Shown piece after piece: positions 52,138-61,540 of a DNA stretch of 64,000 bases. The notes beneath the pieces were generated by a model, which worked only from the letters and a program-made list of their open reading frames with translations, made no database searches and was not told the origin of the DNA. Both the position numbers and the translations under genes were made by a program. The number at the start of each line of letters is the position of its first letter. Positions within the stretch are counted from its first letter, which is position 1. Origin of the DNA: an uncultured Clostridia bacterium (lineage in GTDB: Bacteria; Bacillota; Clostridia; Peptostreptococcales; Anaerovoracaceae); the NCBI GenBank assembly GCA_934281605.1, contig CAKQXD010000012.1, positions 4,851 to 68,850 of the forward strand. The letters are read 5' to 3'.

Positions 52138-53004
52138 TTATAAAAGGTCCTCTATTTTCTCATATACTTTCAACGCTACTTTTGGATTGTTCATGGTGTA
52201 CAGGTGGATTCCGTCCACGCCGTTGATGATCAGGTCGCGGATCTGATCCACCGCATACTGGATGCCCGCTTCAAACAGTTTGTCCGGATCATTTTCATAC
52301 AGACCGATCATCTTGGTAAAATCGTGGGGCAGGCTTGCTCCGCTCAGCGCCACGGTACGTTCGATCTGTCTGGAATTGACGATCGGCATAATGCCAGCAG
52401 AAACAGGCACTTTGATGCCCATCATTCTAGCCTTGCCCACAAACTCATAGAAACACTGGTTGTCAAAGAACAGCTGAGTGATCAGCACTTTGACGCCAGC
52501 TCCGATCTTATATTTCAAATTCTGAATATCTTCGTCTAAAGACTTACTCTCATAGTGTCCTTCCGGGTAACATGCACCCAGGATCTCCAGGCTGTCACGG
52601 CACTTTCTCTGCACCTCGATAGCCAGCTCATTAGCGTGATGAAAATCATGTTTCATGTCTCCATCTTCCGAAATATCGCCGCGAAGAGCCAGTACGTTTT
52701 CAATATTCGCTGCCACCAGCCGGTCGATCATTTCCTGCACGTCATCCTTGGAAGAATTAACACAGGTCAGATGAGCTACCGATTCGATCCCGTACTGTTT
52801 TTTGATACGGGATGCGATCTCACAGGTGGAGTTGTCCGCCAGATTTCCACCAGCTCCATAGGTAACACTGATAAAGTCCGGATTGCAGTGAGCAAGCTGC
52901 TCTACCGTGCCGTAAATCGAATCTATATTTCCCTTCTTTTTCGGCGGGAAAATCTCCAGTGAGAATACAGGTTTTTTATGTTCATATAATTCAGGTATCT
53001 TCAT
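52138..53004 (-). CDS. metF: 5,10-methylenetetrahydrofolate reductase
   Basis: 288 residues from the ATG at 53004 (GAAAGGA six bases upstream; the frame is open to 53034). Flavin TIM barrel with SLEIFPPKKKGN (catalytic Glu), DFISVTYGAGG, LALRGD and the QLFFDNQCFYEFV segment. Supplies 5-methyl-THF to MetH. First gene of the metF-activator-metH-zinc ribbon operon. Confidence 0.96.
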   Translation of the reverse strand: MKIPELYEHKKPVFSLEIFPPKKKGNIDSIYGTVEQLAHCNPDFISVTYGAGGNLADNSTCEIASRIKKQYGIESVAHLTCVNSSKDDVQEMIDRLVAANIENVLALRGDISEDGDMKHDFHHANELAIEVQRKCRDSLEILGACYPEGHYESKSLDEDIQNLKYKIGAGVKVLITQLFFDNQCFYEFVGKARMMGIKVPVSAGIMPIVNSRQIERTVALSGASLPHDFTKMIGLYENDPDKLFEAGIQYAVDQIRDLIINGVDGIHLYTMNNPKVALKVYEKIEDLL

Positions 53005-53040
53005 TTTTCGTCCTTTCTCCATATGCTTAATCAATTCTTA

Positions 53041-53069
53041 ATTATACCCTTTTACTAGGATAATTGCAA
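53041..53069 (-). promoter_or_regulatory. Promoter of the metF-metH operon
   Basis: TTGCAA (53064-53069), 17-base spacer, TATAAT (53041-53046) on the minus strand. The -35 TTGCAA is a palindrome and is also used by the divergent deoC promoter. No SAM or cobalamin riboswitch fits into the short leader. Confidence 0.88.
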
Positions 53070-53091
53070 TATCTCTGATCCATGATATAAT
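53064..53091 (+). promoter_or_regulatory. Promoter of deoC, sharing its -35 with metF
   Basis: TTGCAA (53064-53069), 16-base spacer, TATAAT (53086-53091) on the plus strand. Confidence 0.75.
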
Positions 53092-53135
53092 GATTATCAC
53101 GATGATAAATATACATGGAAAGGATGTCATATGAT

Positions 53136-53858
53136 ATGAAACAACCAGCTGAATTCCAGAAATTCTTTGATCATACCCTGTTAAAACCGGACGCTTCCCG
53201 GGAGGAGATCCTCAAGCTGTGCCGCGACGCCGCTGAATACGACTTTGCCTCGGTCTGCGTCAACGGGTGTCACGTGAAATTCGCCGCAGACAAACTGAAG
53301 GATACTTCTGTAAAGGTTGCAGCAGTCACCGGTTTTCCTCTGGGAGCTATGTCCACAAAGGTAAAGTCCTTTGAAACGAAAAATGCCCTGGAAAACGGAG
53401 CCAGCGAGATCGATACGGTCATCAACATCGGAGCATTGAAGGACGGCCGCTACGATTATATCCAGCAGGAGCTGATCATCTTATCCACCCTGTGCCACCG
53501 CAACCGCGCTGTCCTGAAAGTCATTCTGGAAACCGGGCTTCTCACAGAAAAAGAGATCCGCACCGCCTGCATTCTGGCAGAACGCTCCGGAGCGGACTTT
53601 GTCAAAACCTCTACAGGTTTCAACGGTCCGGGAGCAACGGTAGAGGCTGTCAAGCTGATGAAGCGCGTCACCGGACCTGCCATGAAGATCAAGGCCTCCG
53701 GCGGTATCCGCACGCTGGAAGACGCCCGCGCCATGATCGAAGCAGGAGCCGACCGCCTGGGCTGCAGTGCCTCCGTATTGATCATGAAAGAATACCTGCA
53801 GGAGAAAGATGCCCCTGCAGAAAATCATAAAAAGGAAGAAGCGCCGGACGAAGAGTAA
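53136..53858 (+). CDS. deoC: Deoxyribose-phosphate aldolase
   Basis: 240 residues from the ATG at 53136 (AAAGGA upstream; ATGs at 53115 and 53124 are in frame but too close to it). FDHTLLKPDASREEIL at the N-terminus, KVILETGLL (about residue 135), the Schiff-base lysine in FVKTSTGFNGPGAT (about 160) and IKASGGIRTLEDA. Splits 2-deoxyribose 5-phosphate into glyceraldehyde 3-phosphate and acetaldehyde. C-terminal tail is acidic and charged (HKKEEAPDEE). Stands alone, followed by a two-way terminator. Confidence 0.96.
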   Translation: MKQPAEFQKFFDHTLLKPDASREEILKLCRDAAEYDFASVCVNGCHVKFAADKLKDTSVKVAAVTGFPLGAMSTKVKSFETKNALENGASEIDTVINIGALKDGRYDYIQQELIILSTLCHRNRAVLKVILETGLLTEKEIRTACILAERSGADFVKTSTGFNGPGATVEAVKLMKRVTGPAMKIKASGGIRTLEDARAMIEAGADRLGCSASVLIMKEYLQEKDAPAENHKKEEAPDEE

Positions 53859-53894
53859 CCGCATCAAAACGACGCATCTCTCTTATATTCTTTG

Positions 53895-53944
53895 CAAAAA
53901 AACTCCGCACCGTTTGTCCAAATGCACACGATGCGGAATTTTTA
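53895..53944. terminator. Two-way terminator between deoC and gap
   Basis: TCCGCA/TGCGGA (53904-53909, 53932-53937) with an inner CGT/ACG pair and loop; flanked by T runs on both strands, so it serves the convergent deoC and gap genes. Confidence 0.87.
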
Positions 53945-53983
53945 TGTCGTTTGTCAGCTGTTGAAAATTCTTTCCTGAGCCTC

Positions 53984-55000
53984 TTACAGAAGAGTTGCGA
54001 CATAGCCCAGTGTTCTTACCATCTGGGAAACGTAACTCATTTCGTTGTCGTACCAGGAAACTACCTGTACTTCGAATACACCCGTTCCACTTCTTTCTAC
54101 GAAAGTCTGAGTAGCATCGAACAGGGAGCCGTAGCTCATGCCGATAATATCGCTGGATACGATTTCTTCTTCGTTATATCCGAAGGATTCGCTGGCAGCT
54201 TCTTTCATCGCATTGTTTACGCCTTCCAGAGTTACTGTTTCTGTGGAGTCCTTCAGTACTGCAGTCAGGATCGTAGTGGAACCAGTAGGTACCGGTACTC
54301 TCTGTGCGGATCCCTTAAGTTTGCCGTCCAGTTCCGGAATAACCAGACCGATTGCCTTAGCTGCGCCTGTGGAGTTTGGAACGATGTTGATCGCACCAGC
54401 TCTTGCTCTTCTGAAGTTGTTCTTCTTGTGCGGTCCGTCCAGGATCATCTGGTCGCCAGTATATGCATGGATCGTTGTCATAAATCCAGTTCTTACTTCT
54501 CTGTAGTCGTTGAGTGCCTTTGCCATTGGTGCCAGGCAGTTTGTCGTGCAGGAAGCTGCAGAAATGATGTTGTCTTCCTTTGTCAGAGTCTTTTCGTTTA
54601 CGCCATATACGATAGTCGGCAGATCGTTTCCAGCCGGTGCGGAAATCAGAACTTTCTTCGCTCCAGCATCGATGTGCGCCTGAGCCTTTGCCTTGGACGC
54701 AAAGAAGCCTGTGCATTCCAAAACGATATCTACACCCAGTTCACCCCAAGGAAGCTTTGCCGGATCTGCTTCTTTGTAAATTCTGATTTTCTTGCCTTCT
54801 ACGATGATGTGTTCCGCATCATGATCTACTTCATGTCCAAAATTCCCCTGTACGCTGTCATATTTCAGCAGATATGCCAGCATCTCTGTCGTAGCCAGAT
54901 CGTTGATCGCTACAACATCAAACTTATCATCCTCAAACATCTTACGGAACGATAATCTTCCAATTCTTCCGAATCCGTTAATTGCAATTTTAGTAGCCAT
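53984..55000 (-). CDS. gap: Glyceraldehyde-3-phosphate dehydrogenase, type I
   Basis: 338 residues. NAD-binding NGFGRIGRLSFRKM at the N-terminus, the catalytic cysteine in ISAASCTTNCLAPM (about residue 153), HAYTGDQMILDGPHKK and the C-terminal WYDNEMSYVSQMV. Glycolytic NAD-type enzyme by these marks. GGAGGG before the ATG. It is 12 bases behind an MBL-fold gene. Confidence 0.97.
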   Translation of the reverse strand: MATKIAINGFGRIGRLSFRKMFEDDKFDVVAINDLATTEMLAYLLKYDSVQGNFGHEVDHDAEHIIVEGKKIRIYKEADPAKLPWGELGVDIVLECTGFFASKAKAQAHIDAGAKKVLISAPAGNDLPTIVYGVNEKTLTKEDNIISAASCTTNCLAPMAKALNDYREVRTGFMTTIHAYTGDQMILDGPHKKNNFRRARAGAINIVPNSTGAAKAIGLVIPELDGKLKGSAQRVPVPTGSTTILTAVLKDSTETVTLEGVNNAMKEAASESFGYNEEEIVSSDIIGMSYGSLFDATQTFVERSGTGVFEVQVVSWYDNEMSYVSQMVRTLGYVATLL

Positions 55001-55012
55001 GTGTTACCCTCC

Positions 55013-55888
55013 TTAATACACTTTCGTTCTCCATTTCATTATATTATCCACAAATCTGCATTCCAGTTTGTCGCTGTCCTGAAGATATGTTAAATAGCTT
55101 TTCACGGTCGATGAAAGCAGCGCCTGCTGTGCCGGTCTTGCGTGCATCCGCAGTCTTTCATACATCTGCTGCAAAATCTCATCCTGCCCTCGAAACTCTC
55201 TGCAGACCTCACAAAGCATGTCGCAGATCTTATATACGCTGTTTTGATTTACTTCCAAAGTCCCGGCAATATCCTTCTCTACTATCCCGTGAGATGGAAC
55301 GAACAGGCTGCCCTTGAAATCCTTTAAGCGCTCCAGGGTCTCCAGATACGCCCCTACATTATAGATAAATCCGAACGGATACTGCGCCAGAAAGCTTTTA
55401 CTCAAATAGGAATCTCCCAGAAACCAGATATCATCCGATGTTCTGATCCCGATCATCCCGAAAGAATGCCCCGGAAGATACGTCCACTCAATGTCCTCAG
55501 GTGTTTCCTTTTCAATGGATCGAAAACCGATCATTCCCGGATGTGCAAAGATTTTTCGCAGCTTTGCTGCCGGATAGCCGCCGTTCATATAAGCTGCCTC
55601 CAGTTCCGAATAATGTGCGAACACCATATCATAATCCGTACAGTAGGCCGGGATCCCGTATTTCTTCATCAGGTATTCATTCCCGCCCAGATGGTCGATA
55701 TGCGTATGGGTATTGATGATGCAGGACGGCGTCCACCCCTGCTGCTCCAGGATCTCGTCGATTTTTTCTCCATCGCCCTTTGATCCGGTATCGATGAGAT
55801 ACACTTTGTCATCTGCGGTAAAATGAATCCCGATGTTCGTCTCATGTTCGATGCAAAAGGTCCTCGAACCGATCTGTTTTAATTCCAT
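55013..55888 (-). CDS. MBL-fold metallo-hydrolase
   Basis: 291 residues. The zinc motif is INTHTHIDHLGGNEYL (about residue 60); further ligands are in LPGHSFGMIGI (His, about 143), FLGDSYLS (Asp) and VPSHGIVE (His). The C-terminal third is helical. Belongs to the glyoxalase II/beta-lactamase-like group; substrate unknown. Upstream of gap in one transcript, which may hint at a role near central carbon metabolism (weak inference). Confidence 0.88.
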   Translation of the reverse strand: MELKQIGSRTFCIEHETNIGIHFTADDKVYLIDTGSKGDGEKIDEILEQQGWTPSCIINTHTHIDHLGGNEYLMKKYGIPAYCTDYDMVFAHYSELEAAYMNGGYPAAKLRKIFAHPGMIGFRSIEKETPEDIEWTYLPGHSFGMIGIRTSDDIWFLGDSYLSKSFLAQYPFGFIYNVGAYLETLERLKDFKGSLFVPSHGIVEKDIAGTLEVNQNSVYKICDMLCEVCREFRGQDEILQQMYERLRMHARPAQQALLSSTVKSYLTYLQDSDKLECRFVDNIMKWRTKVY

Positions 55889-55913
55889 AGTGATATACTC
55901 GCTTTCTTTGTTT

Positions 55914-55942
55914 ATTATACAATGAGACCGGCATATCGTAAA
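55914..55942 (-). promoter_or_regulatory. Promoter of the MBL-gap operon
   Basis: TTTACG (55937-55942), 17-base spacer, TATAAT (55914-55919) on the minus strand. Confidence 0.75.
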
Positions 55943-56015
55943 CCCGCAAAGTTCCGATTCGTGCCAATTCTCGCTATGTCAGTTCTGTTTTTTACTATAT
56001 ATTCTCTCCAATTCA

Positions 56016-56060
56016 TAAAAAAAGATGCGTTACAGCCTGCCACAGCCGTAACGCATCTTC
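56016..56060 (-). terminator. Intrinsic terminator of the SLC6 transporter operon
   Basis: AAGATGCGTTAC and GTAACGCATCTT (56022-56033, 56048-56059) form a perfect 12-bp stem followed by a T run on the minus strand. Confidence 0.92.
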
Positions 56061-56091
56061 ATGATTTTCTTGTAAAACAGCGTCATTGTTC

Positions 56092-56220
56092 CTATTTTTC
56101 ATCCTCGTCATGAGGGTAATTATCCTTGCTCCTCTTTGCAAAGATAAAGCAGGACAGAGCGCATCCACCCCATAATCCGACGCCGCCAATGATCAGCATA
56201 ATAATTGCACTGGTACTCAT
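56092..56220 (-). CDS. Small subunit of an NSS/SLC6 transporter (MetS-like)
   Basis: 42 residues from the ATG at 56220 to the TAG at 56092. It has one membrane helix (IIMLIIGGVGLWGGCALSCF) and a charged tail (AKRSKDNYPHDEDEK). It begins one base after the transporter's stop and its ribosome site GGAGGGG is inside the last codons of the transporter gene. Tiny one-helix partners of this kind are known for bacterial SLC6-type amino-acid transporters (MetPS of Corynebacterium), where the small subunit is needed for activity. The length, topology and position fit well. Confidence 0.85.
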   Translation of the reverse strand: MSTSAIIMLIIGGVGLWGGCALSCFIFAKRSKDNYPHDEDEK

Positions 56221-56221
56221 A

Positions 56222-57724
56222 TTACCACCCCTCCTTATGAGCGATCGTATTCAAATCGCGGTAACCATCTTTACCCTGCTTGAAATTGAGGATACATCCT
56301 GCAACAACAACGAACAGCATAGCGCCCCATCCGAAGATCGCAACATCTTTCATCGCATATGTTCCATAGCCATGACAGATATAATCGATGGTATTTAGAA
56401 CGATCATCACGCCAAGAACCAATACTGTAACAAACTTCAAAGCGTAATTCCACCATTTTCCAATATTGAAATTGGAATAACGATTTGCTTCCTGCCGCAG
56501 GTTCTCTGTTTTAAAGAACCATCCCAGCAGCAGCACTTCCGCACATCCGCATCCTACGATACCCAGGTTGTTGACAAAAGCATCCACGATATCCAGGATA
56601 TTCAGACCGCCGCCTGTGATGAAGATGATACTGATCAGGAAGGACGGCACCACTACGATCGTTGTCGCCACCATATGATTGATATCGAATTTATCATGCA
56701 TGCTGGCGATAACAGCCTGCAGGATCGAGATCATGGACGTGATCGCCGCAATAAATAATGCTCCGAAGAAACAAAGGCCGAACAGTGTATTGAATGCCGG
56801 CAAGGCATTGATCGCCGTCGGGAATGTCATGAACGCCAGACCGACGCCGCCGCTAGCCACTTCAGCAACATCTGCACCCTGCTGACCTGCCATGAATCCT
56901 ACGATTCCGAAGATACCAATGGCTGTGAACACTTCAAATCCATGGTTTGCTGTCGCCGTAATAAACGCACTGTTGACAACGTCCGTCTTTTTAGGCAAAT
57001 AACTTGCATAAGAAACCATGATAGCAAATCCGATGGACAAACTGAAGAAAATCTGTCCGTATGCAGCGACCCATACGCTTGGATCCTTTAATGCTGCCCA
57101 GTCAGGCTGGAACAGATAGTTCAATCCATTTACTGCTCCCGGCAGCGTAATGCCCCGAATAACCAGCAGCACGATCAGCAGCATCAGGATCGGCAGCGTA
57201 ATCCTGCAAACCACTTCAATACCATGACGAACGCCCTTATACATGATAAAGGCAACGATGGCCCATACGATCAGGAACGGGATCAGAAGATTCATCCGCA
57301 GTCCGCCCAGATTCGTTGCGCTGTCCGTAGCGCCCAGGAAGTCCAGGAAGAAGCTGGTCGGATCATCTCCCCATGCAAGTGTAAGAGAAAATTGCAGATA
57401 TTTCAGCGTCCATACTATGATTGCGATATAGTATGTAGAAATAACAAACGCTACCATTGTCTGGAACCAGCCCAAGATCTCAAATTTCTTGTTGATCCGC
57501 GCCAGCGTGACCGGAGCACCGCCATGATAGGTTTTACCCATGGTGTACTCCAGGATCAGAATCGGAATACCTGCTGTGATAATTGCGAAAAAGTACGGGA
57601 TCAGAAATGCTCCGCCTCCGTTGGTTCCGGCAATATAAGGAAATCGCCAGATGTTACCCAGACCTACTGCTGAACCGATTGCCGCCAGCAGGAAGCCAAC
57701 TTTGTTGTTCCATTGCTCTCTCAA
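56222..57724 (-). CDS. Sodium-dependent transporter, SLC6/NSS family
   Basis: 500 residues with about 12 membrane helices. TTG start at 57724 preceded by GGAGAG. The N-terminus WNNKVGFLLAAIGSAVGLGN and the following IWRFPYIAGTNGGGAFLIPY form the unwound TM1 with sodium and substrate sites; GGGVGLAFMTFP-like (AEVASGGVGLAFMTFPTAIN) TM6 region about residue 290. Probably imports an amino acid with sodium; substrate not readable. The paired small-subunit gene suggests a methionine/alanine-type transporter (MetP-like). Confidence 0.92.
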   Translation of the reverse strand: MREQWNNKVGFLLAAIGSAVGLGNIWRFPYIAGTNGGGAFLIPYFFAIITAGIPILILEYTMGKTYHGGAPVTLARINKKFEILGWFQTMVAFVISTYYIAIIVWTLKYLQFSLTLAWGDDPTSFFLDFLGATDSATNLGGLRMNLLIPFLIVWAIVAFIMYKGVRHGIEVVCRITLPILMLLIVLLVIRGITLPGAVNGLNYLFQPDWAALKDPSVWVAAYGQIFFSLSIGFAIMVSYASYLPKKTDVVNSAFITATANHGFEVFTAIGIFGIVGFMAGQQGADVAEVASGGVGLAFMTFPTAINALPAFNTLFGLCFFGALFIAAITSMISILQAVIASMHDKFDINHMVATTIVVVPSFLISIIFITGGGLNILDIVDAFVNNLGIVGCGCAEVLLLGWFFKTENLRQEANRYSNFNIGKWWNYALKFVTVLVLGVMIVLNTIDYICHGYGTYAMKDVAIFGWGAMLFVVVAGCILNFKQGKDGYRDLNTIAHKEGW

Positions 57725-57756
57725 AGTAAATCCACTCTCCTTCTACTTAAGTTTGT

Positions 57757-57775
57757 TTGTAAATCCCCTTTACAA
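57757..57775. promoter_or_regulatory. Perfect inverted repeat in the leader of the SLC6 transporter gene
   Basis: TTGTAAA-TCCCC-TTTACAA, 33 bp before the start codon. Could be an operator or a small RNA stem. A longer imperfect hairpin (AGAAGCTG with CAGCTTCT, about 57796-57845) lies between it and the PFOR stop and may be the PFOR terminator, although its T run is poor. Confidence 0.5.
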
Positions 57776-57880
57776 CTCCCCCTTAACATGGAAAACCATA
57801 GAAGCTGCTCCGAAAATCCGTAAACGAAAATTCTCGAAACAGCTTCTTATTTTCTATGTGTAAGCTATCATGCAGTCATA

Positions 57881-60800
57881 TTACAGAAGCGCAGAATCTC
57901 TTTCTGCCAGTTCCTTATAAGTATGATATTTTTCTTTCGCATCCTGTTCTGTCATTGCATACAGCTTATCTGCGATTTCAGGGAATTCCTTGGACAGGGA
58001 TGAGTATCTAACCTGTCCCATGATGAAGTCTCTGAAGCTTGCAGTTGGCTCCTTGGAATCCAGTGTGAACGGATTCTTACCTTTTGCCTTGAGTTCAGGA
58101 TTGTATCTGTACAGATGCCAGTATCCAGCATCAACTGCATCCTTGATATTCTCCTGAGATTTACCCATTCCCTTCTTAATGCCGTGGTTGATGCATGGTG
58201 CGTAAGCAATGATGATGGACGGACCGTCGTAGCTTTCTGCTTCTGTTATCGCCTTCATCAGCTGATTCTTGTCAGCACCCATACCAACCTGAGCAACATA
58301 AACATATCCGTAGGACATCGCCATCAGACCCAGATCTTTCTTCTTGATCCGCTTACCGCCTGCAGCGAACTTGGCGATAGCCGCTTCCGGAGTTGCTTTG
58401 GAAGCCTGACCGCCTGTGTTGGAGTATACTTCTGTATCGAAGATCAGGATGTTGATATTTTCACCGGAAGCCAGAACGTGATCCAGACCACCATAACCGA
58501 TATCATACGCCCATCCGTCTCCGCCGAGAGCCCATACGGACTTCTTAACCAGGAAGTCCTTCAGCTCCATGATTCTTCCGCAGAGCATGTTTACAACTTC
58601 GTCAGTCGTACTCATGCCTTCGATGGCAGCGATGACCTTATCGCTCTTCTCTCTGGATTCTCTGCCGTCATTCTTGTATTCCAGCCACTCTTCGATGGCT
58701 TCTTTCAGTTTTTCATCGATATCCAGCTCCATCAGAGCTTTCATGTTATGCTCGATCTTTTCTCTCATCTGCTTTGCAGCCAGCAGCATACCATAGCCGT
58801 ATTCCGCATTATCTTCAAACAGGGAGTTTGCCCAGGCCGGTCCTCTGCCGTTTTCGTCCTTGCAGTACGGCATAGACGGTGCAGATGCGCCCCAGATGGA
58901 GGAACATCCCGTCGCGTTGGCAATCAGCATTCTATCTCCAAACAGCTGCGTTACCAGCTTGATGTACGGCGTTTCGCCACAACCTGCACATGCACCGGAG
59001 AATTCAATATATGGCTTAGCAAACTGGCTTCCTTTGACCGTATGCGTATCCACTTTTTCTTCTTTTCTGGAGATCTTGATACCATACTTCCAGTTTTCTG
59101 CTTCTTTTACAACATCTGCGTAAGGCTTCATTACGAGTGCCTTTTCCTTTGCAGGACAAATATCTGCACAGTTTCCGCATCCCAGGCAGTCCATAGCCGA
59201 CAGCTGCATTCTGTACTGCAGACCATCCATGCCCTTTCCTGTTGCCTTGATTGTTACGAAGTCTTCCGGAGCCGCAGCCTTTTCTGCTTCGTTCAGCAGC
59301 ATCGGTCTGATGGCAGCGTGCGGACATACGAAGGAGCACTGGTTGCACTGGATACACTTATCCGGCTGCCACTCAGGCAGGTAAACAGCTACACCGCGTT
59401 TTTCGTAAGCAGCCGTTCCGGATGGGAATGTACCGTCTTCGATACCGTCAAATGCGCTTACCGGCAGATCATCACCTTCCTGACGGTTCATCGGGATCAG
59501 GATGTCTTCAATGAATTCAGGCAATTCTTCGTATTTTTCTCTAGGGTCTTCTGCATCGATCCAGCTTTCCGGAATCTCGACCTTGCGGATCGCTGTAATG
59601 CCCTGATCTACTGCAGCGCAGTTCATATCTACGATGTTCTGACCTTTTTTCTTATATGTCTTTTCGATACCTTCCTTCAGGTATTCTACTGCTTTGTCAA
59701 TAGGAATAACGTCGGTCAGCTTGAAGAATGCAGCCTGCATTACCATGTTGATTCTCGTGCCGAGACCTACTTCTTCTGCGATCTTCCATGCATCAATAGC
59801 GTAGAAGTTGATGTTCTTCTTCGCCAGATCTCTCTTTACCTTAGCCGGGAGCATCTTATCGATTTCTTCATCGGACCACAGACAGTTGAGCAGGAACGTG
59901 CCACCCTTCTTCAGATCCTTCAGCATATCGTACTGTCTGATGTACGCCTGATTGTGGCATGCTACGAAGTCAGCCTGGTTGATCAAATATGTGGACTGGA
60001 TCGGATGCTCACCAAATCTCAGGTGGGATACCGTCAGACCACCAGACTTCTTGGAGTCGTATGCAAAGTAACCCTGTGCATACATATCCGTCTTGTCACC
60101 GATGATCTTGATTGCAGTCTTGTTCGCACCTACCGTACCGTCAGAACCCAGTCCCCAGAACTTACATTTGATCGTACCTTCCGGCTCTCTCGCAATACCT
60201 TCTGTGTACGGCAGGGAGTGCCCTGTTACGTCATCTTCGATACCAATGGTGAAGTGGTTCTTCGGCTTTTTGTGATATAAGTTGTCATAGATCGCATGTA
60301 CCATACCGGGAGTCGTATCCTTAGAGCCCAGTCCGTAACGACCTCCGTATACTTCCGGAGCATTTCTCTCTCCGTACAGCAGAGTCTTTACATCCTGATA
60401 AAGCGGCTCACCCAGGGAACCCGGTTCCTTAGTTCTGTCTAAAACAGCGATCCGCTCTACTGTTCTCGGTAATACGTCCATGAAATATTTCTTAACGAAC
60501 GGTCTGTATAGTCTTACTTTGATCAGACCAACTCGATGACCTTCTGCAACCATCTTGTTCATGGTTTCTTCGATCGTTTCGCATACGGAGCCCATCGCTA
60601 CGATGATGTTTTCTGCATCCGGTGCGCCAACATAATCAAATGGCTTGTAACTTCTTCCTGTCAGCTCGCTGACCTTATCCATGTAATCAACAACGATTTC
60701 CGGAATAGCATCGTAGAACTTATTGGAAGCTTCTCTTCCCTGGAAGAAGATATCCGGGTTCTGAGCAGTTCCGCGGATTACCGGGTGTTCCGGATTCAAT

Positions 60801-61423
60801 GCTCTGTCACGGAATTCCTGTACAGCATCCCAGTCAACCAGCTTCTTAAAGTCTTCATAGCTGAACACTTCGATCTTCTGGATCTCGTGAGAAGTACGGA
60901 ATCCGTCAAAAAAGTGCAGGAAAGGAACGCGTCCCTTGATTGCAGAAAGATGTGCGATACCGCCCAGGTCCATAACTTCCTGTACAGAACCGGATGCCAG
61001 CATTGCGAACCCTGTCTGTCTGCAGGACATTACGTCAGAGTGATCTCCGAAGATACAGAGTGCATGAGTCGATATACTTCTCGCTGCCACGTGGAATACG
61101 CCCGGCAGCAGTTCGCCTGCGATCTTGTACATATTCGGGATCATCAGAAGCAGACCCTGAGATGCGGTATATGTGGTGGACAGAGCTCCAGCTGCCAGTG
61201 AACCGTGTACAGCTCCTGCTGCTCCGGCTTCCGACTGCATTTCTGCAACTTTGACCGTCTGTCCAAATATATTCTTTCTTCCGTACGCAGCCCATTCGTC
61301 AACTACTTCTGCCATGGTAGACGACGGGGTGATCGGATAGATTGACGCAACATCGGTAAACGCATAGGATACGTGCGCTGCCGCAGTGTTTCCGTCCATA
61401 GTTTTCATTCTTCGCTGTGTCAT
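57881..61423 (-). CDS. nifJ: Pyruvate:ferredoxin (flavodoxin) oxidoreductase, single chain
   Basis: 1180 residues, the full fused form. N-terminal TPP/pyrimidine domain with YPITPSSTMAEVVDEWAA, AGGREASNK-like substrate loop, CoA-binding and gamma-like domain (GLGSDGTVGANKTAIK about residue 430), two ferredoxin-type clusters (CIQCNQCSFVCP about 690 and CLGCGNCADICP about 750), and the C-terminal TPP domain with the proximal cluster (GACAGCGETPYIKL about 820) and GDGWAYDIGYGGLDH, NTGGQASKATP. Converts pyruvate and CoA to acetyl-CoA, CO2 and reduced ferredoxin in fermentation. GGAGGG five bases before the ATG. Confidence 0.98.
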   Translation of the reverse strand: MTQRRMKTMDGNTAAAHVSYAFTDVASIYPITPSSTMAEVVDEWAAYGRKNIFGQTVKVAEMQSEAGAAGAVHGSLAAGALSTTYTASQGLLLMIPNMYKIAGELLPGVFHVAARSISTHALCIFGDHSDVMSCRQTGFAMLASGSVQEVMDLGGIAHLSAIKGRVPFLHFFDGFRTSHEIQKIEVFSYEDFKKLVDWDAVQEFRDRALNPEHPVIRGTAQNPDIFFQGREASNKFYDAIPEIVVDYMDKVSELTGRSYKPFDYVGAPDAENIIVAMGSVCETIEETMNKMVAEGHRVGLIKVRLYRPFVKKYFMDVLPRTVERIAVLDRTKEPGSLGEPLYQDVKTLLYGERNAPEVYGGRYGLGSKDTTPGMVHAIYDNLYHKKPKNHFTIGIEDDVTGHSLPYTEGIAREPEGTIKCKFWGLGSDGTVGANKTAIKIIGDKTDMYAQGYFAYDSKKSGGLTVSHLRFGEHPIQSTYLINQADFVACHNQAYIRQYDMLKDLKKGGTFLLNCLWSDEEIDKMLPAKVKRDLAKKNINFYAIDAWKIAEEVGLGTRINMVMQAAFFKLTDVIPIDKAVEYLKEGIEKTYKKKGQNIVDMNCAAVDQGITAIRKVEIPESWIDAEDPREKYEELPEFIEDILIPMNRQEGDDLPVSAFDGIEDGTFPSGTAAYEKRGVAVYLPEWQPDKCIQCNQCSFVCPHAAIRPMLLNEAEKAAAPEDFVTIKATGKGMDGLQYRMQLSAMDCLGCGNCADICPAKEKALVMKPYADVVKEAENWKYGIKISRKEEKVDTHTVKGSQFAKPYIEFSGACAGCGETPYIKLVTQLFGDRMLIANATGCSSIWGASAPSMPYCKDENGRGPAWANSLFEDNAEYGYGMLLAAKQMREKIEHNMKALMELDIDEKLKEAIEEWLEYKNDGRESREKSDKVIAAIEGMSTTDEVVNMLCGRIMELKDFLVKKSVWALGGDGWAYDIGYGGLDHVLASGENINILIFDTEVYSNTGGQASKATPEAAIAKFAAGGKRIKKKDLGLMAMSYGYVYVAQVGMGADKNQLMKAITEAESYDGPSIIIAYAPCINHGIKKGMGKSQENIKDAVDAGYWHLYRYNPELKAKGKNPFTLDSKEPTASFRDFIMGQVRYSSLSKEFPEIADKLYAMTEQDAKEKYHTYKELAERDSALL

Positions 61424-61510
61424 AATTTCCCTCCAACTCAGTTCGTATTATCGTCTGAAATAATACATCTCTTTTTTCATTTTTATACCTGTCAAATTGG
61501 CAAAATAATG

Positions 61511-61530
61511 TTAGTACTAAACGGTACTAA
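61511..61530. promoter_or_regulatory. Operator-like repeat at the PFOR transcription start
   Basis: On the minus strand TTAGTAC is repeated at ten-base spacing, and the second copy is part of the perfect palindrome TTAGTACTAA (61511-61520). It would lie at about +4 to +24 of the transcript. It is not the TTGTGA-type Rex site. Confidence 0.55.
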
Positions 61531-61540
61531 GCACTTATAA

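Noticed and set aside
53005..53063. SAM or cobalamin riboswitch before metF
   Set aside because: The leader from the mapped promoter is only about 30 bases, too short for either.
58115..60280. 721-codon plus-strand open frame
   Set aside because: Antisense to the PFOR gene, no ribosome site and no recognisable domain.
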